Shown: piece by piece, positions 58,113 to 64,000 of the stretch
How the letters are laid out: every line of letters begins with the position of its first letter
Position numbering within the stretch: position 1 is the stretch's first letter
Assembly (NCBI RefSeq): GCF_017303295.1
Contig: NZ_JAFKOK010000004.1
Coordinates: 237,490 to 301,489, forward strand
Source of the DNA: Rhodobacter sp. NTK016B
GTDB lineage: Bacteria > Pseudomonadota > Alphaproteobacteria > Rhodobacterales > Rhodobacteraceae
Direction: 5' to 3'
Length of the DNA: 64,000 bases
Notes under the pieces: model-generated
Told to the model about the DNA's origin: nothing
The model's input: the letters and a program-made list of their open reading frames with translations, nothing else
Database searches by the model: none
Translations under genes and position numbers: made by a program

Positions 58113-59963
58113 ATGCGCCTATTGCTTTCTGCTGTCTCCATTCTGGCTCTGACGCCCGGTCTTTCCGGCGCGCAAACTTACTACGACCTCGGCACGCTGA
58201 TCGTCAGCGGTGGCCTGACGCCTGTCGAGGAAGACAATCTCGGCCGCGCCGTCACCGTTGTGACCGAGCAAGACATCGAGGAACGCGGTCTTATCACGGT
58301 GCAGGAGGCCCTGCGCGCGCTGCCCGGCGTGTCGGTCAGCGGGTCGGGCGACAACTTCACGCAGGTCCGCATCCGGGGGGCCGAGGTCAATCACACGCTG
58401 ATCCTGATCGACGGGATCGAAGCGGCGGGCGGGGATGGTGAATACACCCTCAGCGGGTTGGAAACCGCCATGATCGAACGCATCGAAGTGCTGCGCGGCC
58501 CGCAATCCGTGGTCTATGGCTCGAATGCGTCGGCGGGCGTCATCAATATCGTCACCCGCCGTGCAACGCCCGGCCTGACGCGCGCGTTCACGCTGGAAAC
58601 CGGCGCCGCGCATCGGGCGGCAGGGTTTCTTGCCTGGCGCGGGGACAGGGGCGGCATCTCGCTGGCGCTGGCGCATCTCCATGACCTTGGCTACGACAAT
58701 TCGGGCGACGGCGGCGAGCGCGACGAGATCCGCCGGTCAACGGCTATCCTGTCGGGCGACTATGCGCTGACCGACGATCTGACCGTGGATTTCACCCTTC
58801 GCCGGTCGCGCGAGTATTCCGATTACGATTCGACAAATTATCTGGCGACCGATCCCGGTTCCTATGTCGTCGACGATCCCACCCAGTTCAGCGAGGTCGA
58901 CGAGCTGACAGCGGGGATCGGTGTGACCTATGCGATGGCAGGCGGTCGGCTGGTGCATCGCCTCTCGCTCGCCACGACGCAGAACTCCCGAAGCAATAAT
59001 GGCGCCGTGCCCATCGAAACGCAGACCAATGCCGCGCATTACCGTCTGAGCTTCGGGCTGGACGGTGCGCCGGTCGAGACCAGCGCGCATCTGCTGAACG
59101 CCATGCTGGAATGGGAGCAGGATTCCAGCAGCTCGAACCCGCTTTATGACCGTGCCAGCACGTCGTTTGCGCTGGAATACCGGGGCGAGTTCGGCGGCCT
59201 CTCCGTGCAGGCCGGCGCGCGTTACGATGACAACGAGGTCTTCGAAGACGCCACGACATGGACGCTCGCTGCGGCCTATGATTTTGGCGGCGGCTGGAGG
59301 GTTCATGGCTCGGCCGGAACCGGCGTCGTGAATCCCAGCTATTTCGAGCTCTATGCGAACGATTTCGGTTATGTCGGCAATCCCAACCTGAGGCCCGAGC
59401 GCAACCGCTCGATCGATCTCGGGCTCGAAATGCCGGTCGGCACGAATGGCATGGTCGACGTGACCCTGTTCCACGAGGTACTGACCGACGAGATCACCGC
59501 CGTTTCGACCGGACCGGGCACCTTTTCTTATATCAACCAGATCGGTGAAAGCCCGCGTCACGGGGTGGAGATCAGCGGTCGCACGCAGGTCACGGACGCG
59601 CTTTCGCTGCGCATGGCCTATACTTGGCTTGACGCCGAAAACCCCGATGGCAGCGTCAAGATCCGCCGTCCCCGGCACGAGCTGTCCATGGGCGCGACAT
59701 GGGCCTTCGCGCAGGGACGGGGCAGCCTCAGCGCCGATCTGCGCCATGTCCGGGGCAATTGGGACACCCAGTTCTGGGGCGCCTATTCCACGGTCGAACT
59801 GCCAGCCTACACCACCGTCGATCTGGCCGCTCAATACGATCTGACCGACCGCGTGACGCTGGTGGGGCGGGTGTCGAACCTGTTCGACGCCGACGTGATG
59901 GATGTGTGGGGCTACGCAGGACGGGGGCGGTCGGCTTATGTCGGTCTTCGCGCGCGCTTCTGA
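58113..59963 (+). CDS. btuB: TonB-dependent vitamin B12 receptor (BtuB-like)
   Basis: Outer-membrane receptor, 616 residues from ATG 58113, which follows GGGGGTT. Signal peptide at about residues 1-20, a TonB-box-like segment DLGTLIVSGG, a plug domain (about 45-150: VTVVTEQDIEERGLITVQEALRALPGVSVSGSGDNFTQVRIRGAEVNHTLILIDGIEAAGG, then IEVLRGPQSVVYGSNASAGVINIVTR) and a 22-strand barrel ending in a terminal Phe. Placement directly behind a cobalamin riboswitch makes cobalamin the likely ligand. It overlaps the binding-protein gene downstream by 26 bases. Confidence 0.93.
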   Translation: MRLLLSAVSILALTPGLSGAQTYYDLGTLIVSGGLTPVEEDNLGRAVTVVTEQDIEERGLITVQEALRALPGVSVSGSGDNFTQVRIRGAEVNHTLILIDGIEAAGGDGEYTLSGLETAMIERIEVLRGPQSVVYGSNASAGVINIVTRRATPGLTRAFTLETGAAHRAAGFLAWRGDRGGISLALAHLHDLGYDNSGDGGERDEIRRSTAILSGDYALTDDLTVDFTLRRSREYSDYDSTNYLATDPGSYVVDDPTQFSEVDELTAGIGVTYAMAGGRLVHRLSLATTQNSRSNNGAVPIETQTNAAHYRLSFGLDGAPVETSAHLLNAMLEWEQDSSSSNPLYDRASTSFALEYRGEFGGLSVQAGARYDDNEVFEDATTWTLAAAYDFGGGWRVHGSAGTGVVNPSYFELYANDFGYVGNPNLRPERNRSIDLGLEMPVGTNGMVDVTLFHEVLTDEITAVSTGPGTFSYINQIGESPRHGVEISGRTQVTDALSLRMAYTWLDAENPDGSVKIRRPRHELSMGATWAFAQGRGSLSADLRHVRGNWDTQFWGAYSTVELPAYTTVDLAAQYDLTDRVTLVGRVSNLFDADVMDVWGYAGRGRSAYVGLRARF

Positions 59964-60804
59964 GGGGTTGGCGTTGATGCTGGCGCTGGTCTTTGGGACC
60001 GGCGCCGCTGGCGCTCAGACGACACCACCCGCGCGGGTGGTGTCGATGAACCTGTGTACCGATCAACTGGCGCTGATGCTGGCGGCGCCCGGGCAGCTGG
60101 TCTCGGGAAGCTATCTTGCGCATGACGGTGTGGTGGCCCCTTTGCGTGACGCCGCGCGCTCGCTGCCCGCCAATCGCGGGCTGGCCGAAGAGATCTACCT
60201 GCTGCAACCTGACCTCGTTCTGGCCGGCCGCTATTCGACCGTTGCCACGGTCGCCATGCTGCAACGCTTGGGCGTGCCGGTGATCCGTTTCGAGCCGGAA
60301 TACAGCCTGGACGATATCGAGGATGCCTTGGCCCAGATGGGTACGGCTTTGGGGCGTGAGACCGAAGCCGAGGCGCTGATCGCCGATTTTCGGGACGACC
60401 GCGCACGGCTGGCCGCCTATCAGGCGCAAGTCCGCGCCGGAACCGAGGTTCCGCGCGCGGTTCTCTATTCCGCGCGCGGGTGGACCGGCGGGTCGAACAC
60501 GTTGTCGGGCGACATTCTGCGCGCGGCGGGTCTGCGCAATCTCGCGGATGAGATGGGCTTTGAATGGGGCGGCATGGTGGCGCTGGAAACGCTGCTGATG
60601 GCCGATCCCGACCGGCTGATCCTGGGTCAGCCCGCCCGCAACCCCGAGGGCTGGTCCGAGGCCCGCGCTCTTCTGCACCACCCGGCTCTGCGCCACAGCC
60701 GCGCCTTTCGCGCCGGGGTCGCGGCGAATGACCGTGACTGGGTCTGCGGCACGCCTTTCGTGCTGGATGCCGTCGCCCGGCTCATCGACGAGACCACACC
60801 ATGA
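59938..60804 (+). CDS. btuF: Periplasmic cobalamin-type binding protein (BtuF-like)
   Basis: A class III helical-backbone periplasmic binding protein, 288 residues, starting at ATG 59938 inside the btuB 3' end. Signal peptide at residues about 1-26 (MSVFARASEGLALMLALVFGTGAAGA); ARVVSMNLCTDQLALMLAAP begins the first lobe; LLQPDLVLAGRYSTVATVAMLQRLGVPVIRF is typical of the FecB/BtuF family. Position and riboswitch control indicate cobalamin or cobinamide. The stop overlaps the permease ATG by four bases (60801-60804). Confidence 0.88.
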   Translation: MSVFARASEGLALMLALVFGTGAAGAQTTPPARVVSMNLCTDQLALMLAAPGQLVSGSYLAHDGVVAPLRDAARSLPANRGLAEEIYLLQPDLVLAGRYSTVATVAMLQRLGVPVIRFEPEYSLDDIEDALAQMGTALGRETEAEALIADFRDDRARLAAYQAQVRAGTEVPRAVLYSARGWTGGSNTLSGDILRAAGLRNLADEMGFEWGGMVALETLLMADPDRLILGQPARNPEGWSEARALLHHPALRHSRAFRAGVAANDRDWVCGTPFVLDAVARLIDETTP

Positions 60805-61790
60805 GCCGCCTGCTTGTTCCCGCCCTGTTGACGCTCGTGGTTTTGTTGTTCGTGGCGTCGCTCCTGATCGGCCCCGCCGCGGTGCCGGTTGCCGACAGCC
60901 TGTCTGCCCTGATCCGGGGTGACGGGGGGCCGATGACGCTGGTGATGCGCGAACTACGCCTGCCGCGTGCGGTTCTGGCGACGGCAATCGGTGCGGGGCT
61001 CGGGCTGTCCGGGGCGGTCATGCAGGGCTACCTGCGCAATCCTCTGGCCGAGCCGGGTTTGCTGGGTGTCTCTGGCGCGGCGGCGCTGGGGGCAGTGCTT
61101 GCGCTGCAAACGGGCCTCGCTGCGGCCATGGCACTGGCCCTGCCGCTGGCGGGTTTGGGCGGCGCCTTCGCCGCGGTGCTGGTGCTGGCACTGCTGGCCG
61201 GACCTGCGGGGGGCGCGCTGACGCTGATCCTCGCCGGGATCGGCGTCTCGGCGCTGGCGGGTGCCGGACTGGCGCTGGTGCTGAACCTGTCGCCCGATCC
61301 CTTCGCCGCGCAGGAGATCGTCTTCTGGCTCATGGGGTCACTTGCCGACCGCTCGTGGAGCCATGTCGCCCTTGCATTGCCTTTCGTTGTGCTGGGATGC
61401 GCTCTGCTGCTGACGCAGGCGCGCGCGCTTTCAGCCCTGACACTGGGCGAAGATGCCGCCGCCTCGATGGGGGTCAGTCTTGGCCGTCTGCGCGGTGTCG
61501 TTCTTCTGGGCACGGCGGCGGTGGTCGGCGGCGCGACCGCCGTTGCCGGTTCCATCGGCTTCATCGGTCTCATGGTGCCCCACATGCTGCGCCGGGCCAC
61601 GCACGGCGATCCCGCGCGCCTGCTGCCTGTCTCGGCCCTTGGTGGTGCGGCGATGCTGCTGGCTGCGGATATCGCCGTCCGCCTGATCCTGCCCGGGCGC
61701 GACCTGAAGCTGGGGGTGCTGCTGGCGATCCTCGGCGCGCCCTTCTTCCTGCTGCTCATCCTGCGCACCCGTTTCGCGCAAAACGCCTAA
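60801..61790 (+). CDS. btuC: FecCD-family ABC permease (BtuC-like)
   Basis: A 329-residue permease with about ten helices. Key family segments: RELRLPRAVLATAIGAGLGLSGAVMQGYLRNPLAEPGLLGVSGAAALGAVL (about residues 50-100), LTLILAGIGVSALAGAGLALVLNL, FWLMGSLADRSW and VAGSIGFIGLMVPHMLRRATHGDPARLLPVSALGGAAMLLAADIAVR. GFIGLMVPHMLR contacts the ATPase. It overlaps the binding protein gene by four bases; the next gene begins eight bases downstream. Confidence 0.92.
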   Translation: MSRLLVPALLTLVVLLFVASLLIGPAAVPVADSLSALIRGDGGPMTLVMRELRLPRAVLATAIGAGLGLSGAVMQGYLRNPLAEPGLLGVSGAAALGAVLALQTGLAAAMALALPLAGLGGAFAAVLVLALLAGPAGGALTLILAGIGVSALAGAGLALVLNLSPDPFAAQEIVFWLMGSLADRSWSHVALALPFVVLGCALLLTQARALSALTLGEDAAASMGVSLGRLRGVVLLGTAAVVGGATAVAGSIGFIGLMVPHMLRRATHGDPARLLPVSALGGAAMLLAADIAVRLILPGRDLKLGVLLAILGAPFFLLLILRTRFAQNA

Positions 61791-61798
61791 GGTCTGTC

Positions 61799-62809
61799 AT
61801 GAATCTTCCAACGACCGTAGCCCTTCTCGAACGCCATCTCGCCGATCCCGGCAACGGCTGGTCCATGGGGTCTTTCGGCGCCATCGCCGAATTCCGGCAT
61901 GACCCCGACGAACCTTCCGCCACCGAGCCGCTGATGCGCGTCACCGATCGCGGCGGCATCCGTTTGTCGTTGCCGCCCGAGCTGCAGCCCGTCGCTTGCG
62001 AAACGCTCTCGCCGCGGGCCGGGCGCTGGGGGCAGGCGCTGATGCTGTGTCTGCCGACGGACGCCGCTGCCATGAAGCGGCGCGATGTCTTGACCGAGCT
62101 TGGCCCCGACCGGGAAGCGCTGCGCGTCGTGGATCAGTCGGCAGTTCTTTTTGATATGGGTCTTGCCCAGCCGCAGGTCGATTTCTGCATCCGCACGGCG
62201 AATCCGGACCTTGTCGAGGTCTTGCGCGCGCAGGCCGGCCGGCCGTTGATGGAGCCCGGCAACCCCGCGATGGGGGCTATCCTCGCGGCGCATCCGCACC
62301 GTGTCGCGCTGACCCGCCTCGGCCGGGTCGAGGTGTTCCAGAAGATTGGCGGTCCCGATACCGGCGGCGTGTCCCCCCCGGGACCGCATACGCATGTGCT
62401 GCCGCAGCTGCTTCGCGCCGGCCGGACACATTCGGCCAACCAGACCATTCCCGCAGGACTGGTGCCCTGCGCCGGGCTCTATCCCGCCAGTCCTTTCACC
62501 GATGCCGAAGGTCGCGAGAAGCCCTATGACCCCGAGGCCGCGCGGGCCTGGACCTGGCTCTATGAGCGCTTCGGCCCGTCGGATCTGGTCATGCTGAAGA
62601 CCGAACTCGGCCAGCATCTGCGCGCGGGCGTCACCCCGGATGTCCTGATCCTGCCGGAAGGGCGCGAACAGCGGCGCGCGCTCAGGGTGGGGATCCGGCA
62701 GGCGGCACGCGACGATCATTTCGACGCCGAACTGGTCCGCGTCTGGTCGCTGATGCATGACGGCGGGATCGAAGCCATCGAGGACACCCCCGAAAGGCTG
62801 GGACATTGA
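61799..62809 (+). CDS. Uncharacterised protein in the B12 uptake operon (possibly DUF6925)
   Basis: A 336-residue soluble-looking protein with no signal peptide or helices. It starts at ATG 61799, eight bases after the permease stop, and its own stop overlaps the TTG start of the ATPase gene, so it is firmly inside the operon. Segments are MNLPTTVALLERHLADPGNGWSMGSFGAIAEF, TDRGGIRLSLPPELQPVACETLSPRAGRWGQALMLCLP, GPHTHVLPQLLRAGRTHSANQTIPAGLVPCAGLYPASPFTD and a C-terminal LMHDGGIEAIEDTPERLGH. I believe it belongs to a family listed as DUF6925, but am not sure. It has a HTH-like His-rich stretch (PGPHTHVLPQ) that could bind cobalt; function is unknown. Confidence 0.75.
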   Translation: MNLPTTVALLERHLADPGNGWSMGSFGAIAEFRHDPDEPSATEPLMRVTDRGGIRLSLPPELQPVACETLSPRAGRWGQALMLCLPTDAAAMKRRDVLTELGPDREALRVVDQSAVLFDMGLAQPQVDFCIRTANPDLVEVLRAQAGRPLMEPGNPAMGAILAAHPHRVALTRLGRVEVFQKIGGPDTGGVSPPGPHTHVLPQLLRAGRTHSANQTIPAGLVPCAGLYPASPFTDAEGREKPYDPEAARAWTWLYERFGPSDLVMLKTELGQHLRAGVTPDVLILPEGREQRRALRVGIRQAARDDHFDAELVRVWSLMHDGGIEAIEDTPERLGH

Positions 62810-63579
62810 CCGGGCCGCTGCTCGAACTGCGGGAACTGAGCGTTGCCCGGCGCGCTCGTGCCCTGCTGTCCGACGCATCGCTCGCACTCGGGCCTGGGGA
62901 ATGCGTCGGGCTGATAGGCCCGAACGGAGCGGGCAAGACGACACTCATGCGTGCGGCGCTCGGATTGCTTCGGCATCGCGGGCACTCATCTTTGGCCACT
63001 ATGCCTGCACTGGCGCGGGCAAACCATGTGGGCTTCCTGCCGCAGACCCGGGCCGTGGCCTGGCCCATGCCCGTACGGGACGTGGTCGCGCTGGGATTGC
63101 TTCCGCACCGAAGGCAGGGGTCCGCCTTGCCGGACGTCGCGGCCCGACGGGTCGAAACAGTTCTCGAGGATCTCGGGCTGATGGCCTTCGCGCACAGACC
63201 GGCGACCGAGCTATCGGGCGGGGAACTGGCACGCGTTCTTCTGGCCCGGGTGCTGGTCCAGAACACGCCCCTGATCTTCACCGACGAACCCGCCGCCGGC
63301 CTGGATCCGGCGCAGCAGATAGCGCTGATGCAGCGGTTTCGGCAGCTGTCAGATGCGGGGCAGGGGATCCTCGTGTCGTTGCACGACCTCGGGCTGGCGG
63401 CTCGCTACTGCACCCGGCTGGTGATCCTGCAGCAGGGCCGCATCGTGGCCGATGGACCACCCGACGCCGTTCTGACGCCAAACCGCATGGCCGAGGTCTT
63501 CGGCTTGCGGGCCGGGTTCGTCGAAACCGGCGACGGCCGCTTTCTGGTGCCGCTGGCCCTTGCCGAAGCAACGCGATGA
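62806..63579 (+). CDS. btuD: ABC ATPase for cobalamin uptake (BtuD-like, TTG start)
   Basis: A 257-residue ATPase of the FecE/BtuD family. The start is TTG 62806, overlapping the previous stop. Walker A GPNGAGKT at residues 38-45, signature LSGGELARV, Walker B LIFTDEPAAGLDP and the switch His in VSLHDLGLA are all intact. The Q-loop is in VGFLPQTRAVAW. It completes a BtuFCD-type importer. TTG starts usually lower expression, and here it is coupled to the DUF6925-like gene. Confidence 0.9.
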   Translation: MTGPLLELRELSVARRARALLSDASLALGPGECVGLIGPNGAGKTTLMRAALGLLRHRGHSSLATMPALARANHVGFLPQTRAVAWPMPVRDVVALGLLPHRRQGSALPDVAARRVETVLEDLGLMAFAHRPATELSGGELARVLLARVLVQNTPLIFTDEPAAGLDPAQQIALMQRFRQLSDAGQGILVSLHDLGLAARYCTRLVILQQGRIVADGPPDAVLTPNRMAEVFGLRAGFVETGDGRFLVPLALAEATR

Positions 63580-63714
63580 CCCGCGCAAAGCCGTATTGCC
63601 TCGCGTTTCGACGATACTGCGAAAACGGCGGGTTCTTCGTAACGGCCCGCTCTCCAATTCCGCTGGCAAAGGGTCTGGCGGGTTTCCTTCAAACGGATGG
63701 TCAACGGAACTGAA

Positions 63715-64000
63715 ATGACGATCTCTTCTCGTATCCTGCCCTTTGCGTTTTTCCTGACGGCGACCAGTGCCTCCGCGGATCCGGTCTTTCTCGAGCTCAA
63801 CGCCTTATACCCCCGCGACGGGGCTTGTCAGATGGTGTTTGTGGCGCAGAACGATTCGGGGGGGGATCTTCAGCGGCTGGTGCTGGAGGCGGTGCTGTTC
63901 GACATCGAGGGTCGGGTGGCGGCGCTGACATTGCTCGATATGCAAGACCTGCCCGCCGGGCGGATGCGGGTGCGGTCGTTCGAGATCGGCGGGCTGGCCT
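63715..64000 (+). CDS. Exported protein, 3' truncated, probably of a TonB-system operon
   Basis: A partial gene from ATG 63715, with GGAACTGAA upstream, open to the window end (95 codons visible). A signal peptide is visible (MTISSRILPFAFFLTATSASA), followed by DPVFLELNALYPRDGACQMVFVAQNDSGGDLQRLVLEAVLFDIEGRVAALTLLDMQDLPAGRMRVRSFEIGGLA. Similar exported proteins often precede exbB-exbD-tonB in Rhodobacterales, as far as I recall. That would suit a locus needing a TonB energiser for the btuB-like receptor. The downstream genes are outside the window. Confidence 0.7.
   Translation, partial: MTISSRILPFAFFLTATSASADPVFLELNALYPRDGACQMVFVAQNDSGGDLQRLVLEAVLFDIEGRVAALTLLDMQDLPAGRMRVRSFEIGGLA

Noticed and set aside
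63576..63713. 45-codon open frame overlapping the btuD-like stop by ATGA
   Set aside because: The sequence (MTRAKPYCLAFRRYCENGGFF...) has no recognisable domain, and the region is likely the promoter of the next gene. Coupled translation is possible but unsupported.

Overview
The window is a GC-rich (about two thirds G+C by eye) chromosomal stretch that looks like a member of the Rhodobacterales (Roseobacter/Rhodobacter group, Alphaproteobacteria). The case rests on gene content: a urease cluster with YrhK and HupE/UreJ partners, many TRAP, TAXI and TctABC carboxylate transporters, heterotetrameric sarcosine oxidase next to a GcvT-fused dimethylglycine-dehydrogenase-like enzyme and a non-pyrrolysine MttB homologue, a DUF1127 protein, and a B12 uptake operon behind a cobalamin riboswitch. 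I see no phage, transposase, CRISPR array, rRNA or tRNA. The genes are intact apart from the two cut by the window edges.

Layout. 1-2.7 kb: the end of an FAD monooxygenase and a DMT-family transporter with an unusual 280-residue disordered tail. 2.7-11 kb: urease, read on the minus strand as ureD-ureA-ureJ-ureB-GFA-ureC and then, after a structured gap and two small genes, ureE-yrhK-ureF-ureG; UreF carries a large low-complexity insertion. 11.3-14.8 kb: HAD phosphatase, TrmO-like methyltransferase, a DHA2 MFS pump and an NsrR-like Rrf2 regulator. 15-22.5 kb: a carboxylate uptake and CoA-activation locus (ADP-forming acyl-CoA synthetase, TctC, enoyl-CoA hydratase, TctB, TctA) around two overlapping IclR genes, with matching 17-bp operators in front of both transcription units. 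22.6-24.5 kb: five tiny exported proteins; three share a C-X35-C SH3-like domain, and three promoter regions carry the same GTTCC-N4-GGAAC palindrome. 24.6-27.8 kb: FecR, a Crp-type regulator and a CHASE2 nucleotide cyclase in one operon. 27.9-32.9 kb: glycerate kinase, then a TAXI-TRAP system with DUF1850. 32.9-35 kb: TetR, darcynin-like and LysR genes.

35-47.8 kb: MttB homologue, TRAP transporter DctPQM, a TetR regulator, SoxBDAG and a dimethylglycine-dehydrogenase-like enzyme. Together they suggest uptake and stepwise demethylation of a methylated amine such as glycine betaine, feeding one-carbon units to folate. 48-57.6 kb: three regulator-plus-target units, each with a visible palindromic operator: TetR with a paired ABC transporter, Rrf2 with a thioredoxin-reductase-like enzyme and methyltransferase, and TetR with an MFS pump. 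57.7-64 kb: promoter, cobalamin riboswitch, btuB-like receptor, periplasmic binding protein, permease, an uncharacterised 336-residue protein, ATPase, and the start of an exported protein that may belong to the TonB energising system.

The most novel-looking items are the exported C-X35-C mini-protein cluster beside a nucleotide-signalling operon, the uncharacterised gene locked inside the B12 operon, and the disordered additions to UreF and the DMT transporter.
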